64,000 nucleotides of DNA, taken from assembly GCA_001465935.1 (NCBI GenBank), contig LNKV01000015.1, positions 186,001 to 250,000 of the forward strand, in the 5' to 3' direction. Positions 1 through 11,180 of this stretch are shown piece by piece (the first letter of the stretch is position 1; every line of letters begins with the position of its first letter). The notes beneath the pieces are model-generated. The model was not told the DNA's origin, did no database searches, and was given only the letters and a program-made list of their open reading frames with translations. Origin of the DNA: Clarireedia homoeocarpa. Lineage: Eukaryota > Ascomycota > Leotiomycetes > Helotiales > Rutstroemiaceae. The position numbers and the translations under genes were made by a program.

Positions 1-1
1 C

Positions 2-316
2 ATCTGCGATGATGTCACCAAATACCTTCCTGAGTTTGGGACAACTGTGGAGGAGATCAATAGTCAGGTTTATTCCCGGTCCTGTGTCATCATTTCTAGC
101 GGAATTTCGCTCATAGTGAGCGCTAAAATACAACAGGTCTTTCAGACACCTTCGCCGGCGTCTTCGGACAGAATTTCTAATATCAACAAATCAACGCTCG
201 GCCCTTCCCTGGGCAACGCCCCCTCCTGTCCGTGGCCCCGTCAAAATTCATGCAGAAGGGTGATTTACAGTGAAGCCTTCAAGTGTGAAATGGCTTCGAA
301 TAGGATCGTTAGGTGA
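2..316 (+). CDS. possible 3' end of a gene running off the left edge
   Basis: A reading frame is open from base 2 to a TGA at 314-316. The first ~20 codons (Cys-Asp-Asp-Val-Thr-Lys-Tyr-Leu-Pro and on to Val-Glu-Glu-Ile-Asn) look like real protein, while the rest is less convincing and may be intron or 3' UTR read-through. It would converge with the EPL1 stop at 349. I do not recognise the product. It could equally be chance, because only about 100 codons are visible. Confidence 0.25.
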   Translation: MCDDVTKYLPEFGTTVEEINSQVYSRSCVIISSGISLIVSAKIQQVFQTPSPASSDRISNINKSTLGPSLGNAPSCPWPRQNSCRRVIYSEAFKCEMASNRIVR

Positions 317-348
317 GAATGACGATTAGTCGTCGTGGAGAGAGGTTT

Positions 349-2176
349 TCAAGAATTGGGTTGGTTCGTTGGTTGTACTGCCGGAGGACCAATCGCTTTG
401 TTCCCAGGGCTACCACCACTGCCACTAGTGCTCTTGTGGTATACTCTCTGGCGGTGCGGGTCCGGATAGAGGTGTAGGGACAGAGGTATCGTGGATCTGA
501 ACTTCAGACATTTTGTGTCATACGGATCTACCTCATATACGGGTTGCCCATCATCATCATCATCGCCTTGATCATATTTCCACCGATCGAATGTCCTTTC
601 ATCTAGGCTCTTACTAGCTGTAGACATACCTCTACGATCTATCCACAACCGACCACCACGACCAATGCGTCTACGATATGCTGGTTGGCCACGGTGCTCG
701 TCTTCTTCCGGAGGGCTACCGTACCGTACTGTCACGGCATCCCCTTTCTCCTGCTGTATTGGCGACGACTGATCAAACGATTCTGAGGTTACGGATGATG
801 GCGGTGTCAACAAATACTGATATTGAGCGGTAGCAGGACGGAAACCTGTGCTTGAACCTTGTGCTTCGACTGGTAAGAGCGGCTCCCTTGTGCAGTCAAT
901 ATAGTTCTCATTCCATTTGGTGTGCTGAGCAGATTTCTCTTCGAGTTCCCTCTGCAGCATGTTCTCTTTTTGGGCCAGCTGATCACTCAATAAGACGAGA
1001 TCGGTGTCAATAGGGCGACCATCAGGACGACTCGGTATACGAAGCTGGCTTGGAGGTCTCGGCAGGACTTGCATCTCTGAAGCCTTCCTCTTCTGCGGCT
1101 ATGACAAATTAGCATCAATCTGCAGCAAACCACAACAGAGAGCGGCAAGCATACCTTCTGATTGATAAGATCATCGTCATCGTTCTTGATGCCCATCTTG
1201 ACTTTGAGACTCTTGAGCTCAGTTCGTGATTCGAATACCGATCGCTCGCACTGCAGGAGATTCTTTTTGAAGACTTCTCTTTCAGTAGCCATACGGGTCA
1301 ACTGTCGAGCATCTTCCAATTCCTTTCTCAGCTTTCTGAGTTTGTCGGTAATCTGCATGTCTCGAGCTCTTGTTTTCCTTGTGATTCGGACTTCACGACG
1401 ACGGAAGCAGACATATGGATCGCCTTCATCATTGTCCTGGTGAGTCTCGAACTTCAAACTTGGTTGCAAACCATGATTACCGCACGCTAGTCTTCGAGTT
1501 TTCCAGTACTCATAAATTTCTTTCGCATAATCGGGTACCTTTTCATCCCCCCTTTCCTTCATGGCTTCTTTCATAGCGTCGAAACTCACCACGGTATTGT
1601 CGATAGAGGCATAAGGTGCTTGTGTATCAGCAGTTTCTTCAAATAGATCCATGAGCTTTTCGAAGTCATCCTCTGAAAGCTGCGAAGATGCAGATTTCTT
1701 TTTGTTATATTCTTTAAGAAAGACATCGTCTTCAGTACTCATATTATACTGACAACCAGTGCATTCCTCAACTGTTTGGGAAAAGCGGATGTAAGTAGCA
1801 GGTTTGTCAAACTTCCTCGAATACAAAGCGTCATAGTCAATGTCGGCACCCTCCTCCGCAGGAGGCGCCGGAATCTCGTTGGGCGCATCTTTATCTCCTG
1901 CAGAGGTACTTGCCGCCAAAGCAGCTTGAAGATGGTATTCCTTCACAGTAACGCATTAGCACAACCAATCACGTGATGATAATGGATATATGATGATGAA
2001 AGTCACGTGTTACATACATTTTCTTCAGCTTTTTCGACACCAGTTTCGACTTTATGTTGACCTTGTAGAGAATCATATTCTGCAGATTCAATTTGGTCTT
2101 CTCGTAGAACTTGTTGGTGAGTGGATCTGTTGAGCTTTTTTTGGCGCACCACCCTGCCCGCAGGTTGTGTTCTCAT
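349..2176 (-). CDS. EPL1: Enhancer of polycomb-like protein 1 (NuA4 histone acetyltransferase subunit)
   Basis: EPL1 is a core subunit of the NuA4 and Piccolo NuA4 histone H4/H2A acetyltransferase in the nucleus, where it tethers the Esa1 catalytic subunit to nucleosomes. Three exons join in frame: 2176-2018, 1940-1155 and 1098-349 (about 564 residues). The start at 2176 gives the basic N-terminus beginning MRTQPAGRVVRQKKLN, followed by the conserved EPcA block with the FSQTVEECTGCQYNM motif and the D/E-rich FEKLMDLFEE segment. A coiled-coil stretch (KLRKELEDARQLTRMATERE) and a proline- and serine-rich tail follow. Intron 1 (1941-2017) has donor GTATGT and intron 2 (1099-1154) has donor GTATGC. 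At the second acceptor an alternative AG six bases downstream is also in frame. It is divergent from calcineurin B, with 602 bp between the ATGs. Confidence 0.92.
1970..2009. promoter_or_regulatory. two CACGTG E-boxes inside EPL1 intron 1
   Basis: Palindromic CACGTG hexamers lie at 1970-1975 (directly after a CCAAT) and 2004-2009, both within the 77-bp first intron of EPL1. CACGTG is the canonical site for fungal bHLH factors of the Cbf1/SREBP type. Function here is inference only. Confidence 0.35.
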
Positions 2177-2778
2177 GATGGATTGATGTAAGAGTGTAAT
2201 ATTAACGCGACAACAACGCAAGATGGACGCGTAAAAAATTGATATAATGAAAAAGCGACCATGGCTTTTCGTTTATTCCATTTTTTAATATTGATTTCGA
2301 TGTTTTGGTGAATATTTTGATGATCGAAAATCGTACCTTGCCACAGTCTGACGTTCGTTCGTGGTACCCCGAAGCAGAATTTTCATTGTGTCAAAGTTGT
2401 CCACACTCTACCTAATGTGGGTGAATTTCTCGCCTGAGGCATGAAGTAAGGCATGTAACGTTCAAGAATGCTAATCTAGTCCAAATTGAGACTCTCCCAT
2501 TATCAAACTTCGGATAGGGAACAGTGAACAATCCCACCGACAAGACAAACTATTCCATACAGCTTTTTTCCCAACGACGATACCCTACTTGCTATTGGGG
2601 GGAAACGGAACGTGAAGCTTCTAGGAACTCAAACACACTACTCCGAAGCAATAATATCACACTTTGCCGCAATAATCGAATATCCAAATCTACATTCCAC
2701 CTCCTCCCCGCCTTTTTCTCATTCAGCCTCGCGAGTCTCAACAAACCACTTGCACTCCCACCACAATCCTCCACAAAG
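2177..2778. promoter_or_regulatory. shared divergent promoter region of EPL1 and calcineurin B
   Basis: 602 bp separate the EPL1 ATG (2176, minus strand) from the calcineurin B ATG (2779, plus strand). The half next to calcineurin B is rich in C and T with CCTCC/CCACAA tracts, typical of fungal 5' leaders upstream of highly used starts (ATG context CAAAGATGG). I see no clear TATA box and no other gene. Confidence 0.5.
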
Positions 2779-3602
2779 ATGGGAAATACAAGCAGTGCCG
2801 TTCTGGACAATATTGTGCAGGGCTCCAATTGTGCGGATATGAATTTTTTATTACACGTCTGCGAGAATGGGAGGAGTTAATTGCTAATCGAATGGGCAGT
2901 CGATCGAGATGAAGTCGATAGGTTACGGAAACGTTTTATGAAGTTGGATAAGGTGCGCAAACCTGGAAATATTTATCTTGGGAGGTCTTGGCTGATACAT
3001 GATCTGGAATTAGGATAACTCCGGTACCATCGAGCGCGAAGAGTTTCTGAGTCTTCCACAAATCTCCTCGAACCCTCTTGCTACTAGGTCCGTTGGCCTC
3101 CTTTTCACCGCTTCCCCATGATCCTGAGACGGTCGATCATACACCTGGATACAAAACATTGTAGCTTAACTAATACGATCTCTTACTATAGGATGATCGC
3201 CATATTCGATGAGGATGGCGGTGGGGATGTCGATTTCCAGGAATTCGTAAGCGGGCTCAGCGCTTTCAGCTCTAAGGGCAACAAGGAACAAAAGTTACGA
3301 TTTGCGTTCAAAGTCTACGACATCGATCGTGATGGATACATTTCGAACGGAGAGCTGTTCATCGTCTTGAAGATGATGGTGGGTAGTAATTTGAAAGACC
3401 AACAGTTGCAGCAGATTGTGGATAAGACGATTATGGAGGCGGATTTGGACCGTGATGGGAAGATTAGCTTTGAGGAGTTTACGAAGATGGTGGAGAATAC
3501 GGATGTTAGCATGAGTATGACGCTAGGTATGTTGGATTTTATTATTTCGGGTGTTAAAAACTGGGGAACAATGCTAATACTGCGGGGATAGATCAATTCT
3601 AA
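2779..3602 (+). CDS. CNB1: Calcineurin subunit B (regulatory EF-hand subunit)
   Basis: This is the Ca2+-binding regulatory subunit of the protein phosphatase calcineurin, which partners with the catalytic A subunit in calcium and stress signalling. Five exons, 2779-2830, 2900-2952, 3014-3087, 3192-3526 and 3592-3602, give a ~174-residue protein, the usual family length. The N-terminus MGNTSS fits N-myristoylation at Gly2. Four EF-hand loops are visible: DKDNSGTIEREE, DEDGGGDVDFQE, DIDRDGYISNGE and DLDRDGKISFEE. The first and last exons are very short; the last encodes only Asp-Gln-Phe-stop, giving the conserved C-terminus MSMTLDQF. Intron donors are GTGCGG, GTGCGC, GTCCGT and GTATGT. All phases close without a frameshift. 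Confidence 0.96.
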
Positions 3603-4104
3603 GTTTAAAGAGGAGACAGGGTGGGAGAAATTGAGGATGATCTATGCAGCGGCATGTGTTTTGAGCATCAAGCGAAGCAGGAAATAAAGTAGATCATGGT
3701 AAAGCGGAGCTCGAATGCAGGACATAGACATGAGCTACGAACGGAGTTCTTGCATGTTGGTGTAGGGAGCGGGAGCGGGAGCGGGCGCTCAGCGAACGGT
3801 GTTGGAGAGGGGAAATGTGGGGGGGGAGGGGAATATCTATGAAATTTTAGTATGGAAAGAATGAAACGATAACTTATTGTTATGCTGTGGGATGATGACC
3901 TGATCTTCCTGCCGAGCGGTGAATAGTGCGTGGTTTGGGAAGTTCTCCGGAGAAGGATGATTTCTTCTAGTCTCGTTCTGAGCTTCCTAGTATACGGCTC
4001 TTTCCCTACATCTAACTACAAAGTGTTTTTCACAAACTCTGGCTGTTATGTTTTTCTACGTTGGTTCTGTTCCTTCATTCTATCCGTATTAGTGATTTAT
4101 TCCC

Positions 4105-4106
<2 letters not shown>

Positions 4107-4136
<30 letters not shown>
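4107..4136. repeat. (TGTC)n microsatellite
   Basis: About seven uninterrupted TGTC units. Confidence 0.9.
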
Positions 4137-4236
4137 CATCATATCACTATCCATCCTCCTTACCCATCCATCAGTCCATTTTAAATTGTTTTTTCCTTAA
4201 GTTTCCTCTCACTACACAATGATGACTGCTCTTATT

Positions 4237-4348
4237 TCTCTCTCTCTCTCTCTCTCTTTCCACCTATAACCCTCATCATGAATATCAAGCATACAAGCAT
4301 ACATGCATACAAGCATACATACATACATACATACATACATACATACAT
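4237..4348. repeat. (CT)n followed by (CATA)n microsatellites
   Basis: A ~23-bp CT run at 4237-4259 is followed by a CATACAAG/CATA array (4287-4348) that ends in about nine perfect CATA units. Confidence 0.9.
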
Positions 4349-4470
4349 GTCAATCTTCCAAAGCGAAAGCGGAAAGCGGAAAGATTCAGCTTCTTGTGGG
4401 CTCTTTGGTCTGGAATGTTGTATATATGTATGTATGTGTGTGTGAAGTGGTTGGTTGGTTGTTCTCTCTT

Positions 4471-4492
4471 ATTGATTGATTGATTGATTGAT
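4471..4492. repeat. (ATTG)n microsatellite
   Basis: Five ATTG units. Shorter ATTG/TTGG runs occur nearby, and the same ATTG motif recurs near 9177-9192 and 8700-8711. Confidence 0.8.
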
Positions 4493-5096
4493 CACTTGTG
4501 TGCGTGCATTCATTGTATTGGGAACTTTAACCTTTCTGTGGTGTAGAATAAATTATCTGGATTGGATTGGATTGGGTTGGATGTCTTATATATAAATAGC
4601 ATCGCTAGATGAAAGTTAAGTTCCCGTCAGTGTCATTTGCTTGGTTGGTCGGTCATTCATTCACTCCTAGCTTTTCAAGTATTTCTCCAATCCCCAACTT
4701 CGTATTCTTAAAAAAAAAAATAAAAAAACAAAAATCACTAGGTGAGTCGGTCTTCACTTGCCTCGCCTTTCCTAACTTACATTCATTCCCCTAGGTGAAT
4801 ACATCACTGATTGATCCAACAATATCATACCATATGATATGATTCCCTCCCCCCTCCCCCCTATACAACTCCTCCTCCTCCTCCTTCCCCTCCTTCTCCT
4901 CCTCCCCCACTCCACCATCCGCTTCTTCTCCCTCCCCCCACCCAACAAACATCCCACCAACCCCAACCCCAACCCAACCCAACCCCAAAACACAAGAGAA
5001 CAAGAATAACAAGAAAAAGAAGAAGAAGCAGGAAAACGAAAACCCCCACAATACAATACAATCACGCCAGTCCAGCATGCTACTAATACCCGTCTC

Positions 5097-5163
5097 TATC
5101 CATCTATCCATCTATCCATCTCTCCATCTATCCATCCATCTATCTATCCATCTATCTGGCCTA
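5097..5163. repeat. (CTATCCAT)n-type imperfect microsatellite
   Basis: Interleaved CTATCCAT, CCATC and CTATC units over about 65 bp. Confidence 0.85.
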
Positions 5164-5465
5164 TCTACATGTATCTGTGTGTGTGTATGCGCGCGTACGA
5201 AAGCAGCAGTCAGTCAGTTCCGAGCCTCAGAATTATAGACGGATAGATGGAGTTTCGTTTCATGTTTCGTAGGTACGCAGAAAGGAAGGAAGGGATGGGA
5301 TGGGATGGGGTGGATTAGAAGTGTAAGTTCAAGTGTAAGTTCAAGTGTAAAGTGAGTGGTTGTACGAGTAGATAGATATCTAGATGTATTGGAAGTGTTA
5401 GGTAGGTGAAGGAAGGAAGGAAGGATCAGGGGGTGCGTGGTTGAGAGAGAGGGGTTTTGTTGAAT

Positions 5466-5588
5466 GGATGGGATGGGATGGGATGGGATGGGATGATATT
5501 CAGTTCTGATAGTGGGGGAGGGGGGTGATGGATTGGGGTCTATGGCATAGGTATGTAATAGTAGTAGTAGTAGTAGTTGTTGTTGTTA
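5466..5588. repeat. (GGGAT)n and (TAG)n/(TTG)n microsatellites
   Basis: About six GGGAT units lie at 5466-5494, and a TAG run passing into TTG lies at 5556-5588. Shorter GGGAT, GGAA and GTGTT runs lie around them. Confidence 0.85.
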
Positions 5589-5780
5589 GTATTATCAGTA
5601 GATGGGGGATTAGGGTGGTAGAAGGGATGTTTGTGTGTCTGTGTATATATCGTATTTGAATTCAGAGTTGGGGGATCGAGTCGAGTTGTGCTGTGTTGTG
5701 TTGTGTTGTGCTGTGCGACTTTGTTTATATAATTATATCTGTTCCCGTTGAAAAGAGGATTGGTAAAAAGGTGTCTTTAA

Positions 5781-8700
5781 TGAGTTTTATCTGGCCAGCA
5801 CAATAGCCGTTCCTTAACCAGATGCAAATTTATAAAGTCATCAATAAGAATGAGATATCTCTCGCATGCAAGTTAGATCTGCTGCTATGAAGCTTGGCTG
5901 TGTTTTTCGGGATGTGGTTGCTGTATGCTGGGGGGTGAAGTCATTGGAATTTGTGTTTCTAAAGGTTCTATACATGTATATGTATGCCATCATCAACTCT
6001 CAACGCCGTGCCTGACCGTTTCCCGAGGATACTTCGATATGAGAATGGGATCTTGGTGTAGCATGTAAAAACTAAAGATCCCTCAAGATTACAGGATGCT
6101 GGGAGAGGATGAGATGAAGAGTGGTAGGGCTCGGATGCGAGGTTACTTAGGAGCTCGAAATTGCGGATTCTTGCCGGAACTATAGGCAGGATGTTAGGAT
6201 GAACGAGAGATACATTTGTGTTTATAGATGCTGTTGAGCAAACTATGTGAGAATGATTGGCCACAGAGTGGGTGCTCTCAGTTTGTAGCATGCTATTATA
6301 GTGGCTGGTTGAGAGGGCCATTGGATACACCGATAGCTGTCGAATGACGAAGTGCAGCACAGCGATCACGGGATGGGGCGAAAGGGTAGATTGTGGTTGT
6401 GATACGCTGGTGGTGCTGAAGCTGAAGCCGAACACCGACTGAGTAAAATATCCCAATTCCTAGTTCTCCTACATTTTGTAGACACAACGCTGCTTCCCAA
6501 TATCCATCCACAAGGAGTGAGATTTGAGTTCACGGCGATTTGAGGTGATCCAGAAGCGCAACCATCATCAATAACCTTACCTAAGGAATTTCCTCTTCCC
6601 ACTCCGAGTTCGTCAGATCTAGGACGAGAACTTGGCGTGCCCAGAGTGAATGCTTCAGTTCATCCGCTGCATTGACTCACTAATGGTCATTGAGAACAAT
6701 CTGCGTGCAGATCCTGACAATTGCCTCATGCGCCCCATAGGAATTCCGGACAGCAAACTTCCTGAAGTCGATGAATTGCGCAATCCAAAGTATGACTCTG
6801 CCTCATATGGGGCATGGAAAAGAAAGTATACGAAAGTCTGGTGACCGGATCCGTCCATGAAGAAAGGGGTGTATCCATGAAGAAAGAAAAAGTATAGTTA
6901 GCTAGTCAATTGAGTGGAGCTGTGGCTTTTGGAATAACCTCGTCCGTTTGACCACATTCGCCGAGCTAAAAACTTTGACGCTCGCGAAGGAGGAAAAAGG
7001 ACATCTACAGTAGACGGGAGGGTCCAATGCTCGCAAAGAATTCTCAAGTCTGATGTCTAGATGCGAAAGATGATTCGCAGCGTCTTACCTGGGAACTATC
7101 GATCGATGGTTTCCGACTGAAAGGGAAATCGCATAACGCACAACCCAGCCTTATCATGAGATTTCTACTGTCCGGTGCATCACCACATGGCTATGCCGGA
7201 TATCTTTACTTCGTATGTCCACCTCATTGAGCTAACAGCGTCATTCTCCAGCCTTGCTGGCTCCAAGTGCGTGCAATGTGTAACGTTTGCTAATTCCTGA
7301 TCTATGCCCCATAGATGATAGAAAGGCAGGATGAACTCGTACGGTCTGAGCTTTTGGTAGACAGCCAGGATATGCATGAAATGTGATGGCTGGGGAATTC
7401 ATGTAGAAACGCGCGTTCTGTTCATTGGGTTCCATTACGATGAGATATTTGTCCGTGTGCAAACATCGTGAGATGTTAGCTGCGAAGCAGTGCGTACAAG
7501 CAGTACTGGAATGCCCCATGTATGATTGGCTATGGGCTCTCACTCTCACCGGTGTGCTGCTTGCTCGGTGCTGAAAAGCATTGCATTATGCAGCTCGATA
7601 CGAAGTATTTTAGTACTAAAGGAGGCGGAGTCGTATGGGAGTGTTGCCGCCGGTGCTTCAACGAAGCATATATTGATTTCCTCACATGCTCACGCGTACA
7701 ATGATAGACGGAAATAGTTGCGTGCGTGGGGGGAGATGGGCATGGTATCACAGACCCATCCGGCAAGTGGTGCTGTAAACAAAGCAGCGAAATGAGAGGA
7801 AGATTTTCCGAAACATCGTCGAAGTGTGTCTTTCGTAAGTATCGAGATGGGAAGCGGAATGCGAGTCCACCGTCAGGGATATGTATGAAATAGCCCAAGA
7901 AGCAGGGGGGGTCAATTAAAATTGTTCTTGGTGTATTCTCGAAGGTAAGAAAATATCCGAAAAAGAGGATTTCGCATGATGGTTTGTGCGCATAGTGTGT
8001 TTCGGCTTTTATTTCGAGACCTTGGAGCTTCTCGCATCGCCGCAAGCATGGGATTCCTAGATATTAACACATGGGTATGAGACTGGGACCTAAGCACCGT
8101 ATAGGGCTGCGTTTGTTTGATGATTATGGAGGCCGGCGTTGCGGCCTTGCTGGATGAAGTTACATGAGCGCCAACAACCATGACGTCGCATTCAAGAAAG
8201 AGCCCGAGGGTAGAGCCGATGCGGTAATGTTTACGAACGTGCATGTACCGAGATATCCGAGCGGAGGCAGCAGCGGTAGATGTGAGCGAGTGTACCAGTA
8301 GTCTGCCGATGCTCTTGTGGAGAGCAGAGGATATTGGATAATTAGAGACCCAAATTCCGGCCGATCAAACATAACGGTTTGACATAGTTCCTCGAGCAGC
8401 GGCACGTGTAGCTCAGGGAAATTCCTGGAAACTCTTCACCACCAGGGGAAAATTGAGCGGCCGGTGGAGATTGAGCAACTTCCCTCCCGCGCCCGCGAAA
8501 GACGTTCAAGCGGTCTGAGGCGGTGGAGACGGACGGAGATGGCCTTTCAGTCGGCCAGCCTTGCGAAGAGCACCATGAATGCAGCGTGCTTTAGAGTCTA
8601 CATGTTTCAACTGCCGATCCATCCAGTAACGAGTGGAACGAGCTTGCGGACCCCCTGACTCCGTAATCGTATCCAGCCGTACCTGATGCCACTTCTCAAT

Positions 8701-9414
8701 TGATTGATTGATGATGTCGGCTTTGCTTGACCGAAGTATGGGAATATTGGGACAGAGGACAGAATAGGTTCATGAATGCAAACAGCTTGAGCTGCTGCCA
8801 TTACTCGCGACTCCCCGAGGGACCCTTGTATGATGCAGCGGATTAAGGAACAAGAATAGGAATGTACGGCGGCGATCCCTGTGCTTTGTCGACGACATCT
8901 TGCTTGGTAGAGTTAGTGAGGCGTGCTATCGGGGGAGGGGGGCAGCTTAGCCCAATACTGTATCTAATGCTGTATCTAATATCTTGACTCGTGTCAATTT
9001 GTTTTCAAACCTTTTTCATGCGGTTTGAGGGTTGGGAAAGCATTATTGTGGCTTGAGCTGAATGTTACATCAAAGGGATCTCGGGGACTGGTAAAGTGCC
9101 ATGAGGCTATGAGCAGCATAGGGAACGTGCCAGCAGGTAAATACATTGTGAGGTGACGGTGACCTAAACAACATCGATTGATTGATTGATTGACCTGATC
9201 TCTCCCTCGAAGGAGCTTTTTCCTTTCCAAACATTGGTGGACCCTATATTGACAAATACTTATACGGGTGCGGTGTGACCCTTTCCGGAAGGAGGAAGCG
9301 AAAAAAAGAGAGCGGGAATGGTGGATGTTTCGTATGGAGTAGAACATTTGATACAAATTGGGCCAAAGTACGAAGGAGATGGAATACATTATACTTTGGT
9401 GCATTGATACATTT
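5781..9414. other. gene-free stretch, mostly unique sequence
   Basis: About 3.6 kb with few simple repeats. Open frames on both strands (for example a 162-codon frame on the minus strand ending at 5968) show no recognisable domain, no intron structure and no codon pattern like the neighbouring genes, so I do not call them. A region this size could hold a non-coding transcript or a regulatory element, but the sequence alone shows neither. Confidence 0.6.
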
Positions 9415-9560
9415 TAGTAGTAGGTGGACTTGTTGGACTTGTGGATGTGGACTTGTAAGCTTGCAGACTTGTTGGACTTGTGGATGTGGACTTGTAAGCT
9501 TGTTAGACTTGTGGGCTTGTAAGCTTGTAAGCTTGTAGACTTGTGGACGTGTGGACTTGT
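9415..9560. repeat. imperfect ACTTGTGG/GGCTTGTAAGCTT minisatellite
   Basis: About 145 bp built from variants of a 9-10 bp GGACTTGT(A/G)G unit, including a near-perfect ~36-bp duplication (GTTGGACTTGTGGATGTGG... occurs twice) and repeated TAAGCTTG segments. Confidence 0.85.
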
Positions 9561-9580
9561 AGACTTTCCAACTGGATCCG

Positions 9581-9649
9581 GAGTCGATAGATGATGGGAT
9601 ACAGAGTCGATAGATGATGGCATACAGAGTCGATAGATGATGGGATACT
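9581..9649. repeat. 23-bp tandem repeat, three copies
   Basis: GAGTCGATAGATGATGG(G/C)A plus TACA repeats at 9581, 9604 and 9627 with a constant 23-bp period. The copies differ at one or two positions. Confidence 0.9.
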
Positions 9650-10315
9650 ACGATACTACGATCCTACCCTACCCGATGTCCACGCCGCGGTAGCCCAACG
9701 AGCACCACGGCAAGCCTCCCTTTTCGGGCTAGGTCGATTGATTTGATATTAGGGCCTGCGTCGATCGTCTGCAGCTAGGATAATATTTTGCAGCTTTTGA
9801 GAGATGGCCATGTGGTTTCCAAGGTACCAACACCCAATCAGCACGAATGAGCGAAGGAGCGAATCACGCGCCAGGGACAGGGGCAAAGCGAGGATTTGAG
9901 CCACAATTGGATCGAGTTGGGATTAAGTTGGGTTCTGACGCACCAAGGCAGAAGGTCCTGGATGAGGTGATGACAACAAACTGGGTTCATGGTTATAACA
10001 TTGTCTCCCTGCGCCCTTGCGCCTTTGCGCCTTTTTATTTTCGAGAGCAAAAAACACCCAAGCAACTGAAACCGGGCAGCGCCATTGGTCCAGGGCAGGC
10101 ACTTTCAGGGTACATGGCTTTTGCAATGGTACTGAGTAGTCACGAAAAAGCCCTAATTAGCTCTCACTAAAAGCTGTTTGCTCCCACTAAGAGCTGTTCG
10201 CTGGCCGATGTCCCAAGTGGGTGCATGGTGGGTGCGTGCGTGGTGCCTCGAGAAGTTGTGAAGTGTGAAGACTGAATACGGTGCTGTATGTACGAAGTAG
10301 CAATTCCCCTTGCCC

Positions 10316-10372
10316 TTCCCTTGCCTTGCCTTGCCTTGCCTTGCCTTCCCTTCCCCTTCCCTTCCCTTCCCC
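10316..10372. repeat. (CCTTG)n and (CCCTT)n microsatellite
   Basis: About five CCTTG units grade into CCCTT/CCCCTT units. Confidence 0.85.
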
Positions 10373-10733
10373 ATGCCCATTCCGCCCAAACCCACAGTCC
10401 ACCCTAACAAAGCCACCAAACGAAGGCTTTCGCATGCTCTTCTTTTCTTCTTCCCCGAGCGACACACGATAAAAGTCCTTGGCACAAGCGTTCAAGCGTT
10501 CAAGCGTTTCCTAGAATATTCCAAGCCTTCGATTCACGGCCTTCGATTCACGGCCTTCTATTCACGGGCCCCCATCGAGTGCTCTGTCGCCCCATGCAAT
10601 GTCGTACACCTGCAGGAGAATTGGAGACCTGCAGACCTGGAGACTTGGATGCCGACCGACCTGTCGAAACAAAGTGCTGTGTACGGAGGTACGTCCTTGT
10701 ACTTACTTTATCGTACAGGCACTAGCGAGCGAG

Positions 10734-10779
10734 CTACCTGGCTCCCTACCTGGCTCCCTACCTGGCTCCCTACCTGGTC
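10734..10779. repeat. 12-bp tandem repeat CTACCTGGCTCC
   Basis: About four copies of a 12-bp unit, the last one truncated. Confidence 0.9.
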
Positions 10780-10825
10780 ACCGAGATCAATGCATTTCCC
10801 TACCGCCGCATACCGACTCTGCCGC

Positions 10826-10905
10826 CCCATTGCCCACTGCCCATTGCCCATTGCCCATTGCCCATTGCCCATTGCCCATCCCCCATCCCATCACCCATCA
10901 CCCAT
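10826..10905. repeat. (CCCATTG)n array with degenerate CCCATCA tail
   Basis: Seven-base units CCCATTG repeat about six times, then vary to CCCATCC and CCCATCA. Confidence 0.9.
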
Positions 10906-11109
10906 TTTTCATATCAGGTTCCCCAGGCTTGTCATTATGCTCGACATAGCTCGTACCTGCTCAGGAAATAATTGATCGGCTTGATCTGCCTGATCTGCCT
11001 GATCCGCTGGATCTGCTGAAATCGATTCTTTATGACGAGATCCTTGCCCTTAGCCCTATTCTTTCGTGCATCTGTTGCGTCTCTTTGCATCGGGTATCTC
11101 GGGAAGCAC

Positions 11110-11180
11110 TTCCATTACCCATTACCCATTACCCATTACCCATTCCCCATTCCCCATTTCCCTTTTCCCTTTTCCCTTCT
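11110..11180. repeat. (ATTACCC)n array grading into CATTCCC and TTTCCC
   Basis: About five seven-base units ATTACCC, then ATTCCCC and TTTTCCC variants. It has the same unit length and a similar core to the CCCATTG array 250 bp upstream. Confidence 0.88.

Larger units (their letters stand above)
3603..5780. other. gene-free, microsatellite-rich stretch downstream of calcineurin B
   Basis: No supportable gene. The interval is a chain of simple repeats separated by short unique DNA. Open frames on the minus strand around 4772-5111 are low-complexity translations of poly(C/T) tracts. A TATATAAATA motif at 4588-4597 is TATA-like, but no credible gene follows it. The first ~250 bp is presumably the 3' UTR and terminator of calcineurin B. 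Confidence 0.7.

Noticed and set aside
4772..5111. Three overlapping minus-strand frames rich in Gly, Phe and Glu
   Set aside because: Translations of poly(C/T) simple sequence.
5968..6456. 162-codon minus-strand open frame
   Set aside because: No recognisable family, intron or conserved composition.
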